A DNA stretch of 64,000 nt from assembly GCA_026120035.1 (NCBI GenBank), contig JALRME010000039.1, forward strand, positions 248,001-312,000. The letters run 5' to 3'. The notes under the pieces were generated by a model that saw nothing but the letters and a program-made list of their open reading frames with translations, was not told the origin of the DNA and ran no database searches. The DNA comes from Coleophoma eucalyptorum (taxonomy: Eukaryota; Ascomycota; Leotiomycetes; Helotiales; Dermateaceae). The position numbers and the translations under genes were made by a program. Position 1 is the first letter of the stretch. The number at the start of each line of letters is the position of its first letter. Below are positions 22,454 through 34,771 of this stretch, piece by piece.

Positions 22454-22908
22454 ACGCCAAGATAAATCCTGTTAACGATAGAGCATCACAAGATCAATGA
22501 AGGATAGATTCTTAATTCCATTCTGATACCCTAGCAAGCTGGATGGACAATTAGGCGTTTGGGTTTTAGATGATTCGAGACTTGATAAGGGCGCGGGGGA
22601 GGGGAAAAAAAGCATGGACGGTCGGTGTTCTGGGGTTTCGGAGGCGGATTTTGTGGATTTTTGCAAAGAAATGGAGTTCTGGGAATGATGAGCATTCACA
22701 CGGAGGAATGGGACGGCCGGGACGGTCATGCAGTCAATGAATCTAATGTCTCAAATCTAGAATTAGACAAGAATCGGATATTATGTTGTGCTTTTGAGCC
22801 AAAATTTTCAGACCCTTTTAACTTTTCTTTTTTGTTGGCATAAGCAGAAGATACATATCAAGCCATTCTAATCTTAAAATACACACAAAGCCATAACAGT
22901 CTACAAAT
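22454..22908. other. Convergent intergenic region
   Basis: 455 bp between the stops of the SAT4-like gene and the DHODH gene. No gene recognised; both 3' untranslated regions should be here. Confidence 0.4.
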
Positions 22909-24462
22909 CTACTTCATGCTGCTCGCCTTGATACTCTCTCTCAAGCCCGACTTGATTTTGCTAACGGTACCCACGCCACCATAGGTCATGGCCGTATATA
23001 CCATAGCAACGCTAGCTCCAGCGTCTAGGACCTCTCTCGCTTGCTCGCCGCTCGCAATGCCGCCAGAGGCGAAGATGACCTTCTGTTCAGAAACCCCAGC
23101 TTCCTTAGCTGCGGCATCAAGCATGTAGCGGTACTTCTTCACCAGGGCCACGGTGTTGTTGTACAGCTGTGGTCCCGAATATCCACCCATTTCCCCAAGC
23201 GTCTTCGATTCCGTAGCGGAGAGCGTGTAGCCCGCTGGTAGCGGTGCAGGTCGCTTGGTTGTGGTGTTTCCGACAATGACACCGTCAACTTTGGAGTCAA
23301 TAACTGCTTTGCAGATGCCTGCGACTTGCTCATCGCTGCTTTCATCCGGGCTGACTTTCACCATCACCGGTGGCTTGGTTTTGCGGTTGACGGACTTGGC
23401 GGTTGTGACGACACTGGATAAAATATTCGTTAGAGGTTCGACGGCTTGTAAGCTGCGGAGACCTGGTGTGTTGGGGCTGGAAACGTTGACAACTAAGATG
23501 TCTGCATATCTTGCTAGTCTCTCAACGCAGTATACGTAGTCTCGTGTCACAGCCGCGAAGTCTTGTTCGGGAGTGACTTTGTTCTTTGCAATCTGCACTG
23601 CAAGAAGTTTTCCGGGAATAAGTGATCCCGGAGGTACACCCGCTTCTCCGTTCAAGACCATCTCCTCCGCAGTCTCATCTGCACCAAGACCATGGCTTAG
23701 CGCAAACTCCCGCACCCGTTGCCGAAGGGTCTTGGCCACATGGTCGGCACCCTTTGAATTGAGTCCATATCTGTTGATGAGGGCATTTTGAGATGGAATC
23801 CTGAAGACTCTGGGCTTTGGGTTGCCTTCTTGGGGCAATGGCGTGATTCCGCCAACTTCCACCACGGCAGGTCCAAGGGCAAACAGAGGATCAGGGACAT
23901 CTGCGTTCTTGTCCAAACCACCAGAAATTCCAACCGGATTCGATAGAACATGTCCAAACAGGTTGACTCGCAAATCCCCGCTCTCATCATCATTACCGCG
24001 TTCTCTTGGATAGATGCCGAGTCGGTACATCTCCTTCAGAGCCTTGGTACCTAGGTGATGTGCCTCCTCTGCGTCAGGAACAAGGAATCTTAGGACTGGG
24101 ACTGTGAACCACTGGTGAATGCTAGAACGAGCATCTGTGACATATAGATAACCAAAAGAGAGTGCTAAAACAACTGAAGCACCGAAGATAAGATCTGTCG
24201 AAAGGCTAGCGGTTAGAACTTGTTGGTGCTGCTGGGATTTTTGTCCGTAGCCATTTTGCCGCGAGGTATGGAATTTCCTTGCTTGGGGTTGGAAACCAAA
24301 TCTCTGAGAGTTACTGCATTGCCTAGGAGTGGCCTTCAAGCCGGAAGCCTGATAACATCTGGTTGATATGGAGCAGGCTTGTCCGCTACTGCGGGGCCGT
24401 AATGACCGGCAAATTGAGCCAGAAGCTAGTCTTGCGGACTGCAGCATTGTCGGCATGGCCAT
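22909..24462 (-). CDS. Dihydroorotate dehydrogenase (quinone), class 2, mitochondrial
   Basis: Single exon, 517 aa from the ATG at 24462 (MAMPTMLQSARL); the open frame extends upstream but without a supported ATG. The N-terminus is Arg/Ser-rich and lacks acidic residues, a mitochondrial presequence, followed by one membrane helix (IFGASVVLALSFGYLYV). The TIM-barrel then shows NPVGISGGLDKNA, VGGITPLPQEGNPKPR, INRYGLNSKG, the class 2 catalytic Ser in NVSSPNTPGLRSLQ, and FMN-phosphate segments (VDGVIVGNTT, FASGGI, VAMVYTAMTYGG). It oxidises dihydroorotate to orotate on the outer face of the inner membrane, passing electrons to ubiquinone in pyrimidine synthesis. Confidence 0.94.
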   Translation of the reverse strand: MAMPTMLQSARLASGSICRSLRPRSSGQACSISTRCYQASGLKATPRQCSNSQRFGFQPQARKFHTSRQNGYGQKSQQHQQVLTASLSTDLIFGASVVLALSFGYLYVTDARSSIHQWFTVPVLRFLVPDAEEAHHLGTKALKEMYRLGIYPRERGNDDESGDLRVNLFGHVLSNPVGISGGLDKNADVPDPLFALGPAVVEVGGITPLPQEGNPKPRVFRIPSQNALINRYGLNSKGADHVAKTLRQRVREFALSHGLGADETAEEMVLNGEAGVPPGSLIPGKLLAVQIAKNKVTPEQDFAAVTRDYVYCVERLARYADILVVNVSSPNTPGLRSLQAVEPLTNILSSVVTTAKSVNRKTKPPVMVKVSPDESSDEQVAGICKAVIDSKVDGVIVGNTTTKRPAPLPAGYTLSATESKTLGEMGGYSGPQLYNNTVALVKKYRYMLDAAAKEAGVSEQKVIFASGGIASGEQAREVLDAGASVAMVYTAMTYGGVGTVSKIKSGLRESIKASSMK

Positions 24463-25165
24463 GACTTGTTTCAATTCCGTCAATGCCCTTCTTACACTGC
24501 TCACAAGCTGTTGCGTCTCGTGACTAGCAAGCTCCTCAACAAGGAGGCAATCGTGGATATGACCCGGAGAAGACCGACGAAAGAGCAATTGGGGTTTTCA
24601 GCACCACAACCGAAGTTCTGGTGAAGTGAAGAAGCTGCAGCCTGTTACTACGAAGTGTTGAAAATAGTTGTTGGACTGGCATTGAAAGTGTTACCTTGCT
24701 TCCCTTTAACTTCATCCCGCGCGGCACTTCCATCGCGCTTATTTGACCAGTTCCTGGCTAGACTCAATTAAGCTAGATCAAATATTACTTGATGACTAAG
24801 CAATATATACACAGTAGACCATAGGACTACGGGGTATAATTCAAGGCTCCTTCATCTTTCAAATTAGTCCCGGTCACTACGGTAGTGCTAGACTTGGATT
24901 TACGAATCTGTGGAGGTTGAGATTGATACGGAACTAATCAGAAGTGTTTTCAAACCTCGATGTTGCCAATGATCTTACAAAAATGTTTCTCGTGTACAAT
25001 CTATTTGATTCGTAATAACTTTATGCTATGCCAAAGTCCCATGGGCACTTTTGTACTCAATCATCAACGGGTATTTAGGGATCGCCATCAAAATCTACAT
25101 GAATCATCACGGCATATAAAGGTCTACACAAGCTACAGGAGGCAAACCACATAATGCTCCACCCA
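24463..25165. other. Intergenic, 703 bp
   Basis: Promoter side of DHODH and downstream flank of LAA1. No supported gene. Confidence 0.4.
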
Positions 25166-28100
25166 CTAACTGCCACCAAAGTTCATCCTCAGAGCGATGG
25201 TTGGTTCTCTTTCCACTCCTGAGTCATTACCAGATCCTCTACTCTGAGCTGCTGCACGCCCGGCCGTGATGACACTCTCCATGAATGTCTTCTGGCCTTC
25301 ATTTAATCCAGCAACAACACCTCTGAATGCTTGCTGATCACTAGCCGCTAGCTCTAAGAGCCTTGCACTCGTTTCCTTAAAGACAGTTTCGCCTTCGCTA
25401 TGTGCACGCTTGAGTAGCACTGGCATAATCACCGACATTGAGACTGTGCGCTGCTTCCCAGGTAATGTCGATGTAAAAGTTGTTAGGGCATGCGCAATAA
25501 GAGGCCTAGCATTCTCAGGATCTTCGGGAGTGGTATTGGTGACGAATGTGATGAGACGGGGAATGAGATATCGAGTTATGCTTTGATCTGCTGTAGTCTT
25601 GGGTGCTGACAAAAGCAAGGAGCGGATGCAGTTCGCAGCAACCTTTGCAGTCTTTTGGGTGTCAGTTATATAACGAGAGAGAGGATGGAAGAAGTACGTA
25701 CCATTCGATCATTGAGACAATCGAGGACCTCATCAAGGAACCGTGTAACCAATGGCTCACTAGCAGACATTTCGTTCTTACCGCTGGTGAGAAGAATAGT
25801 CGACGCTAGAAGAGTGTTCTTGACACATGGAAGAGATGCCTCTGTCTCACGTTTCTGAGCGTTGAGATAAATGGATAGAAATCGCTTGAGACAACCTTGG
25901 ATCTGCGTGAGGTTTGAGTCACGATTATCAAGTCCGCTTTTTCGAGATGATGATACACTGGTCATAAAGCGTTTGAGGATAGATAACGATTGGGGGACAA
26001 CCACTGCTTGACAACTTGCTGTTCCGAGAACTGTTGCAAATATATGAATGATACAGGCATGCAAGTCGGTCTTTATGATAGATGGGAAGACCTCTGCAGC
26101 ATCAACTAAGGCATTTAACGATAGTCGAACAAGTGAGACTGTCTCGTCGTTGAGTTGATACCGAGATGGCTGTTTTGTTTCTGTTAGGTTCGGAAGCAGC
26201 CCAGCGAGGACGAGAACAATAATTCTGGTCAATTCAAATAGCTGTTCAATATCCTCGGATAAGTCGCCATCCTCTGCGACATCTGGTTTGGTGGCCGACG
26301 GGTGAGCAATGCATAGTCCGCGAGCAATCTGGACAATGACACCTTGAACATCGATACCTTCGGTGAGAACGAGCCTATCAAGCAAGTCCATTGTCTCAGA
26401 AAAGATTGCCTCTCGATAAATGGCATGGCCAGAGACACTGGGGTGAAGGATCTTCTTTAAAGCCAGCAAAATTTCCAGTGTTTGCTCTTTTGTGGCTAAA
26501 GCTTCACTACCTGGTCGGGCTACAAGTGCTTCGAAAGCAATTCCAAAAAGAACGAAGAAGAAAGCAACAGGTTCATCGCGATAGTTGATGTCGTTTCCTT
26601 TGGAGTGGCCATTTGTACCGTTCGTTGGAGCATCGGTCTCCTTCCCATCAAGTGCGTCAAAGACAAATTCACTGTCTTGTTCAATAAGACTGGCTATAGC
26701 ATCCACCAAGTTGAGCCACGAATCTTGGTAGAATCGCAACAGTGTCTCTCGGTTTAAGGCTGAGTAGATGCTATCCAAACTTCCAGATAAAGACGGAGGA
26801 CCAAGACTCATAGAAATATCCGGCTCGAACCTTAAACGCGCAAACTCTCTCAGCGATGCCAGCCAAAGCGGAGTCAAGATACCAATATATGGCTTCAACA
26901 CATCGACCAAATATCGTTGTTCTGTGCTGGCTACTTGCAACTCTGCCCACGCTGAAAAAACTGACATTTTCACCATGACCTGTGCATTCGAGCTTAATCC
27001 TTTCAAATCACCAATCGATGCCACCTCAGAATCCGTAGAGAAGTTCTCAAGTGCTGTAACCAATGTCTTAAGAATTCGGCCCATTCGCTCAACATCCGTG
27101 ACTATTCCAGTTGCGATGAACGCGGCACACACATTCACAGCCTCTGATGCAAGCTCGGGAGAAGAGTCTGCTGCGAAGGCAGGAGTGAGGGCTGAGCTGA
27201 TCTGTGCTTGGTATTGCTCGAGGAGTGGAGCTTCAGCGAAGTCAGGATCAGGCGTTTTCCCAAACATTTTGAGGACTGCATCAATGATTTTTAAGCCCCA
27301 TACTCGTAGTTCAACGACGTTTGATGTAGAGGCAGAGAAAGCCATCCTGATGACGTCGGCGACTCTCTTTTGTAATGCCATCTCTGCTGGTGATGGTTCC
27401 ATGCTTGAGGCTTCTTTGGTGATGATATCGAAAATGTCCCCCAGACAAGTCATTGCAAAAGTCCTCACTTGCCAACGTAGGGGCTCTTGGCCAGCACTCT
27501 TCTCAGCTTCATCTTTAGGCATTCCAGAAGCAGCAGCAAACCCTGCAACCTCCTCATCCTGCAGATCAGGGATATTGGAAGTCTTGGCATCTGCAGCACT
27601 TGCTTCTTCTGCCTTTGGCCTAGTCATTGTCAATACCGTCTGGCACCTCTGGAGCCAACGCGATGTTTCTGCGATGCAAGATTGATGAAGCCAATTTCGA
27701 ATGACGTTCCGAATGCCATCATGGCTAGGCATGGAATCTAATGCAAGCCATAGTTGGTCTTCAAATCCTGGCTGAGCGACTTTAACGACATCCTCAGAAT
27801 TTCGCTTCATCAGGTTGTACAAGCCATCGATTGCAGTATCTCTAAGCTCTGGAATATCTGACTGGAGGTCATTCTGTAGGAGCACCACATACTCTTGGAA
27901 GTCCATGTGCCCTGAAGCGTAGAGAGACACATGTTCTAGGCACTTGAGACTTCCACGTAGAACAACGGGGTTTACTTCTTTCTGGAATTGTCCAACAAGA
28001 GTAAGTATGAGCTCACGAGTCTTGCTCATATCCTGGAGATCAGGTCCCAGGACGTTGATGAGAGAGTCAACACAACGAGTTATAACAGCAGTCGTAGAAA

Positions 28101-31100
28101 GCTCTAGCTCGAGATTGGACGATGCGAGAGATGCAATCTCCTCATTGTGGGTATCAGACACGTAAAGTTGGCCTATCATACCTAGAGTGCTGGACACATA
28201 AGCTGAGAAGGTTAGCCCGGCAGAATCTGCAACTCGTGATAACGCCTCAAGCGCCCAGAAATGAACTGTTGGATGTGGATCATTGCAAAGCGACATAAGA
28301 ATTCCGAGAATCGTCTTCAGATGAAACCCTGCTGCCATTCCACCCACTTGAGAGTGAATGCATCCCAAGGCCATGGCACATCCAGCTCTGGCGCTTGGTT
28401 CACGATCGCTAACGATAGTGTCGACAAGGTATTTGATTTCGTGATTTGTTGAAGCGTTCCCAGAAATATTACAGAGGCGAGCCAATGATTCGTAACCAAT
28501 GCTGCGTACGTACTGGTCTGAATGAATGACGAAGCCGTGAATCATGTCCTGCATAAGAGTTATAACAGCAGGGTTGGCGAGGTCACCGGCGGGAGACTGA
28601 GTCTCCTTCACAGCTACTTTCAGCGTCGAAAAAAGAGCAGTAGCAATGTTCACATTCATTGCAGCCTTTCTCGCCGGGTCTCGCTGGAGAGAGCCTGCAG
28701 ACATAAAAGTAGTGACTTGCTCCAATATACTCTCTTGGATCTTGGCGGGTGTGAGGGGAAAGGCTATCGCGAAAAGCTTGATGGCAACGTTGACAACTTC
28801 AGTTGCAGGAGGGTCGGGCAGTGCAGATTTGTATTCTTCTCCTCCTAAATATAGCGAGAGCGAGTCATGCTCAAGAGAGCCACAAATTGGAGAGTTAAGA
28901 ACTGCAGCGATGGCGACATCAGCTCCAGTCTTTTTCATCCAGTCATCTTGTGATTTGTCTTCGGCTTGACCAGCAAGCTTCTTTACTTCGAACCCTCGAA
29001 CCAGACCAGTGACGCCGAAACCACAGTTGTCAGCAACGTCCCAGACAGTCTCAAAGGCTCCAGCAGAGCTTGCAATCGATGTACTGAGCGAGCTTGGCGT
29101 GTAATTGTCTGGATCCGCAAAGAATGAAACAGCCAATGTGAGAAGATTTGATTGAAGGAGAGCTTCACTTCCACCAGCAGGACTCAGGTTAACTAGTTTT
29201 GTGTAGCACTGAAGCACCCTCCTTTGTGCCATCATATCCAAGTCAAGCAATTGTAACGATGGAGTCAAACGTTGAGATGCATCTTCCATAGTCTTTTTGG
29301 ACGGCAATCCTTTCAGGAAAGCTGTGGTATTTTGCAACATTGCCGCGATGCGCTTGGAGACATCAACAGTCAACAATCTGCTGTTGAATTGCAGAAATGC
29401 AAGTATTGATCCAAGGGCACACTCTCGAACATGGGTAAGGAATGATGACTCCATGTAGCTGCGTTGAGATGTATTGTCTTTAGCCAAAGGTTTTGGTAGG
29501 GCGTTTTTCCAAAGCAAGAGTAGCTGCGAAAGGTGAATCTTGACAAAATTTGGACCCAACGACATTAAACCACCTATCAAGATCCAAGCTACCTGAATCT
29601 GCGTAGATGAGATTTTAAGTTCTGATTTACTGCTTGATTTTAATAGACCAGTAGCCAATGAAAGCACTCGGCTGTTGACATCGACAGATCCATAGAGCGG
29701 TTGAAGAGGTGCTGTACTTATCATTGCGGATAGGCCATTAGCATACCCTACGCATCGACGGGGTGAATTTCTGCCGGTAGTGAGCAAACTAAGCTCTCTA
29801 TTCACACTGTTCATGCAAATCGTCAAACAAGGTAGTAGCATCTGAGGACATGCTAGAGTGAAATCTCGTAGACATGATGCAGTATAAATCTGGACTGTGT
29901 AGCTCGGATGCTGCAGGACTTGGAGGAGAGCATCTCGGCATGATTCTGCAAAGCTATTCGCAGCAGATCCAACTGTCTTTATCAGCGAAGACAACGCACT
30001 GAGTGCCGCAATAAGGACGTGCTTCGTTGGCTCTGTTCTTTCCTTAATGACTTGAGGATAATTTTTCAGAATGTCGTTGATGAGACCCTTTGCAGCATCG
30101 ATCTGGCCAGACTCGCCAAGAATCGTGCTTCCTACTACATCTTCCAAAATAACTTGCACAAATTTGCGGGTACTTAGCAGTCTGTATCTGTTGCTTGTGA
30201 TGTTGATGTGGCTTAAGACGTCGTAGGTCAAATGATCCACTATCTTCATGTAATTTGCTTCTACACTGCTCTCGCTCAGACTTTTGAGAAGTCGGCTATA
30301 GCAGACTGCTAGACCAGCTCGAGCTCTGATACTTGTTGAGCTCTTCACGTAGAAGTTCGACAGCTGCCTTAGCATATCGGGTAAGGTGAAATATATGATT
30401 TGATTCTTCCTAGGGCCGGGGGACTCTGGTCTTGCGGGTATATCGTCATCATCTTGTACCTGGATACCTTTCTTCGCAGTACCACTTCTTTTGAGCTTCT
30501 TGGGCTTAAAGGCTTCAGCGTCCTGTAAGGGATTCTCGCTATAGTGTTTGACCAGAGCTACCGCAAGGCATTCCGCAGCTGCCTGACGAACAAGTGAATT
30601 GGAGGAATCAATTGTCTTCCAGACTGTCGACTTCAGATACTCGTAATCGCTCGAATTGTCGAAGTACATGGTATACTTTGAAAGACTCTTGAGGCATCGG
30701 CAAGCCGCAATTTGAGCCACCGCAGATTTATCACTTGAAGCATAACTGCGTGCATTCTTCCAGATATCTTTCGCCACGCTCTCGTCCATACTGCCACTGA
30801 CCATCTTGGCGATCTTTCCCAGCGCGTTGAATATAGATCCACGCAATCCAGCATTGTTTTGAGAAGACTTAAGAAGCTTGATCAATGCTGAACATGCTAT
30901 AGAGTGCAAGCCAATTGCACTATCGCCAGCAGCTGCGAACACGTCGCCCAAGCAGTATGCTGCTGCATGCTTCGTTCTCAGTTCTCCATCCGCCTTTGCT
31001 TTCCCGCTGCTTATGATTCCGACGAGGTCATTCACTGACTCAAATAACAGTTTGCGATCTCCATTTCCAAGTATATGTGCAAAACATCGACCAAGGTTAT

Positions 31101-31377
31101 TTCGGATCACACGAGTAGGTGGAGGGGCAGCGAGATTGAGTATTTGCAAGATTTCCTTCTTGAGGTATAGCTGTTGCGCAGTACAGCCATCTGCATCGAG
31201 AGCTTCGACATGTTTGGTAAGAGTCGACACAAAGGTGAGAAGGTAGAGGTCTTGTTGTTCAGAAGGTAAAGCTTGGAGCTTCTTGATATCAAGCTCGGGA
31301 TTAGGGGATGCTTCTATTGGTCGCGAGGGAGCTTCAGTCGAGCCATTTTGAGAATTTTGAGCATCGGTCGAGGACAT
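25166..31377 (-). CDS. LAA1: HEAT-repeat protein Laa1/HEATR5 homologue
   Basis: Two exons on the minus strand, 31377..25702 and 25651..25166; 2053 aa. The 50-nt intron near the 3' end joins CLNDRM to TAKVAANCIRSLL. The protein is helical throughout, with many HEAT/ARM-like pairs (for example [37 protein letters not shown] helical arrays, and GCAMALGCIHSQVGG). It matches the Laa1/HEATR5 family in size and in N-terminal layout. Laa1 binds the clathrin adaptor AP-1 and supports trans-Golgi to endosome traffic; HEATR5B also links AP-1 vesicles to dynein in animals. The unstructured 25-residue Ser/Pro-rich N-terminus precedes the first repeats. It shares a 246-bp divergent promoter with the TACO1-like gene. 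Confidence 0.88.
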
Positions 31378-31623
31378 TGACGAGTCGCTGGAAGTGTCTG
31401 GAGAGGATCGGAAGTGCGACCTGTCCTATCTGGCGGTGGTTGAAAGCTGTTGGTGGTGATGTGTGTCTTATTCAACCCCAGAATTGCCCATATCAGTAAC
31501 GAACCCTTGTCCTCTGACACTTTGACCAATGAGGATCATGTGAACTTTATTTTTAAGGTCCTACCTTACCTTGACTTCGCTATCCTTCTTGTATCATTCT
31601 CTGTAATATCTTCAGGATATACC
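31378..31623. promoter_or_regulatory. Bidirectional promoter, LAA1 / TACO1-like
   Basis: 246 bp between two divergent start codons. No individual element identified; the call is from spacing alone. Confidence 0.4.
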
Positions 31624-32613
31624 ATGGCAGCGTTCTCAAGAGGGCTGCGGCCTTTGATTCCCCGTCAGCTTTTCATATGTTCCAAGTGTTTGCAGTTTTC
31701 TACTTCGGTTGCAGCGCAATCAGGTCACAATCGATGGTCCAAGATCAAGCACGACAAAGGCAGCGCAGATGCAAAGAAGAATCTGCAACGGTCGATGCTG
31801 TCTCATGAGATTGCTTTATGTTCAAAACGTAATGATGCTCTTATTTCCCGATCTGCCTTGGGAACAATAATTGACCTGAGTGAAAGTCTATGGCGCCGAT
31901 CCGAACAATAATTCGAGACTAGCTGCCATATTGGCAACCGCGAAGAAAGGTACATGATGGGGTATAAACTCGTTCTTCTAGAGATTTTGATGGAAACTTA
32001 TTCTTCTCTAGCTGGATTCCCCAAGGCATCCATGGAAGCAGCAGTTGCGCGTGGACAGGGCAGATCAGCAACAGGCGCAGCCTTAGAGAACCTGACGCTC
32101 GAAGTCATCCTGCCACCAGGAATTGGCATAGTCGTCGATATCGAGACGGATAACAAAGCTGCTACGCTTCCAGATCTACGACATCTGGTTAAGGTCAAGG
32201 GCGGCACTGTCACACCGACTGCCTACCTGTTCCAGCGGAAAGGAAGGGTAGCGTTTGAAAAAGATGAACGAAATCTGGGTGAGGATGAAGTGCTTGAACA
32301 AGCAATAGAGGCTGGTGCCGAAGATGTCGAGACAGACGAGGATGGAAACATCGTTGTCTGGACAGATCCAAGCATGATCAGTGCAATGGCCAATTCTCTA
32401 CAACAAAGCCTGGACTTGAAGGTTTTATCCAGCGACATAATTTGGGACGCTAACAAGGACACCAATCTGGCATTGAATGATGACAGTGAGGCAAAATCTC
32501 TGCAGGAGCTTGTGAATGTCCTGCGAGAGAACCCAAATGTACAAGCGGTTTATACCAATGCTACTCAGGGAAAGGTATCCGATGAAGTCTGGGCTGAAGT
32601 CGATGTCGACTAG
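31624..32613 (+). CDS. TACO1/YebC-family mitochondrial translational activator
   Basis: Three exons: 31624..31828, 31887..31949, 32012..32613; 289 aa. The N-terminus is a probable mitochondrial presequence (FSRGLRPLIPRQLF). The YebC core starts at SGHNRWSKIKHDKGSADAKK and continues across both introns through ALCSKLYGADPNNN, LAAILATAKKAGFPKAS and VARGQGRSATGAALEN. Further on come VVDIETDNKA, LRHLVKVKGGTVTPTAYLF and the acidic strand GAEDVETDEDGN. Human TACO1 promotes translation of mitochondrial COX1 mRNA, and bacterial YebC relieves ribosome stalling. The two short introns are needed to recover the conserved motifs; without them the frame hits a stop at about 31909. Confidence 0.93.
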
Positions 32614-32882
32614 ACAGCTTGTAAGATTTATTGTAAATTGGATGCCAGTACCACAGCGGATAGAGCGGGATTGCATAAGCATATAGATGAGATCAATGTA
32701 CAATATGAAGAGTTCAATTTTCCGCACTCCTTTACAACAATCAAGAGTAGAATTTTGTACAACCGGAGGCAACCTCAAATCCCGAAAGTGTTCCCAAATT
32801 TATCCTGGGTTAATCCAACGCCACCAATGCATGTGCAGGTTCCCTCGACTTAAAAGGAGTCGATACAGACAATCAGCCTCAA

Positions 32883-33195
32883 CTATTCTCCATCATTTCC
32901 TCTTTCGCTCTTTTCCCGTTCCAGGCGCATATCCCGAAGTCTCAGCCTTCTCTCTCTCAACCGCTGGAGCTCGCTGTGGATCTCATCCTTTTCGAAGGGG
33001 ATACGGTGTGTTTGCTCAGGCTTGGGCCAGAAATCAGGTACGGAGAAGCGATTGTCGAGATTCGTGCCATAGTAGTACATAGTGCAAATTGGGAACATGA
33101 TGTACATGCCGAACTAGAGTAGATGTTAGAAGAATTGTACCTACATCAAGATAAACTAGACTAACCTTAAACACTTCCAAGTTTGGACCACCCAT
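32883..33195 (-). CDS. PET100: Cytochrome c oxidase assembly protein Pet100
   Basis: Two exons on the minus strand, 33195..33166 and 33113..32883; 86 aa. Exon 1 encodes only MGGPNLEVFK, and the intron (52 nt) joins it to FGMYIMFPICTMYYYGTNLD. That hydrophobic segment is the single inner-membrane anchor; then comes the diagnostic FSVPDFWPKPEQTHRIPFEKDEI split by no gap, and a basic coiled-coil tail. Pet100 chaperones late assembly of complex IV in the mitochondrial inner membrane. It is convergent with the TACO1-like gene and divergent from the isomerase gene. Only the intron-spliced form has the conserved N-terminus. Confidence 0.9.
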
Positions 33196-33562
33196 TTTGA
33201 CGCAAACTGGATATTTAATTTTGTAACTTGTAGATGTGTGGATAGAATTCAAGCTGGAGGAAGGTGCTTGAATATGGTGCTCAAGCGCGCTCCCAGCTCC
33301 AAAGCCCGCCGCCGCCGCCCTCAAAGTCAGGTCACTAGAAAATGGCGCGGCGCGCGGATCACGTGATAAACATGAGATCCCTGCTCACCTCGAATCTGGG
33401 CCGAGGCTGAAGTCGGCTCCTCCTTGTAGAGTAATCTGTACCCCACAAATCTCTCCCCCCAGATGTTGACAGCTAGTTTGGGGTTACAAGATGGGACTGC
33501 GGGCTCTTTATAAATCTATATCTCCACATATTTGAAATAATTTTTCTGGTAGCACAATCATC
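33196..33562. promoter_or_regulatory. Bidirectional promoter, PET100 / enoyl-CoA isomerase
   Basis: 367 bp between divergent starts. A G+C-rich stretch near 33285-33360 lies on the PET100 side. A TATA-like string (tttataaat, 33508-33516) lies about 50 bp before the isomerase ATG. Assignment is by position. Confidence 0.42.
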
Positions 33563-34481
33563 ATGTCGAGTCCTGTGACAGTCGATTATCGAGGCAAGAT
33601 TGCCGTCATCACTCTTAATAACCCATCCAAGCTTAATGCACTGGATCAAGACGGCTACTACGCTCTAGCTACATACATGAGAGAAATTGCTACACATGAT
33701 GAGGTTTTTGTGACAGTCTTGACAGGAACAGGTAAGCACTGCCGTCAGTAATACTATACTAGAAGACATCTAATTGTATTCAGGACGATACTTTTCAGCG
33801 TAAAGTTTTCATTTTCATGGACCAATTGTATTGTTCTTCGTTCTAACTCTCTCCAGTGGTGCAGATGTAGGTATTAGTCGTGCACTACCTGACGGCACCG
33901 ATCTCGCACGACATTGGCTCCGCAACTTTGTGGCCAACAATCTCAACATTACTCATGCATTCTATTCACATCCCAAGATTCTAGTCACTGCCCTCAACGG
34001 ACCAGCAATTGGTCTTTCAGCAGCCTTGATTGCTTTCTCAGACTTCATCTACGCCGCACCACACACATTCCTCCTTACACCCTTCTCCTCCCTTGGTTTG
34101 GTGGCAGAAGGAGGCGCATCTCGTGCCTTTGTGCAAAGACTGGGAATCTCAAAGGCTAATGAGGCTCTTATCATGTCGAAACGAATTCCAGCCGAAGAGT
34201 TGTTGCAGGTCGGATTTGTGAACAAAATTTTCGACGTGCAGAAGGGTGAGGATGAAAAATTCAGATCTTTGGTTTTTGAGGAAATTGAGAATCGTTTGGG
34301 TAGTCATTTGATTGGTGATAGTTTGACCAAGATCAAGGCTCTTATCAGGAAGCCTGATAGAGACATCCTGGACGCCCAGGGTGTAGCAGAGGTCTTCGGT
34401 GGACTTGAGAGATTCTCAGCTGGCATTCCACAGGAAGAATTCAGGAAGATTGCTAGTGGAGAGAAGAGACACAAGCTATAA
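33563..34481 (+). CDS. Enoyl-CoA hydratase/isomerase, peroxisomal Eci1-like
   Basis: Three exons: 33563..33731, 33784..33799, 33857..34481; 269 aa. The 16-nt middle exon rebuilds TGTGRYFSAGADVG, the oxyanion-hole segment of the crotonase fold. Other landmarks are IAVITLNNPSKLNALD, LVTALNGPAIGLSAAL, DFIYAAPHTFLLTPFSSLGLVAEGGAS and a hydrophobic helical C-terminus. The Glu in LVAEGGAS corresponds to the isomerase acid/base residue. The last three residues are His-Lys-Leu, a PTS1-like peroxisomal signal. It likely converts 3-enoyl-CoA to trans-2-enoyl-CoA during beta-oxidation of unsaturated fatty acids. Substrate range is inferred. Confidence 0.9.
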
Positions 34482-34771
34482 CTGGTAGAAATTGTATATC
34501 TTGACATTGTGGCCTGACGTACTTCTTAAGTCTGATCGTGGACATTTATGTGAACCCAACTCTGGTGAGCGGAACGGTGTGATTCTCGGTTGTTTCCTGG
34601 GGACTTACTCGCCCAACACCTACTTGCTTTCCAAGTGGAAACAAGTCTAAATATGCGCCAAAACTCCATGGCCATCGGAAGCAAGCTGGCTGTCTCTGCT
34701 TCCTGGAAGTCTCGAAGCTTAGAAGTCGTATCACATTATCTCTCCCTGGCTCCAACCCCAAGTCGTAATTC

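Noticed and set aside
22909..24588. Longer DHODH starting at 24588
   Set aside because: That start codon is TTG; the ATG at 24462 begins a normal mitochondrial presequence.
26768..27685. 305-codon plus ORF antisense to LAA1
   Set aside because: Ser/Ala-rich antisense frame with no domain signature; the minus-strand HEAT-repeat protein explains the region.
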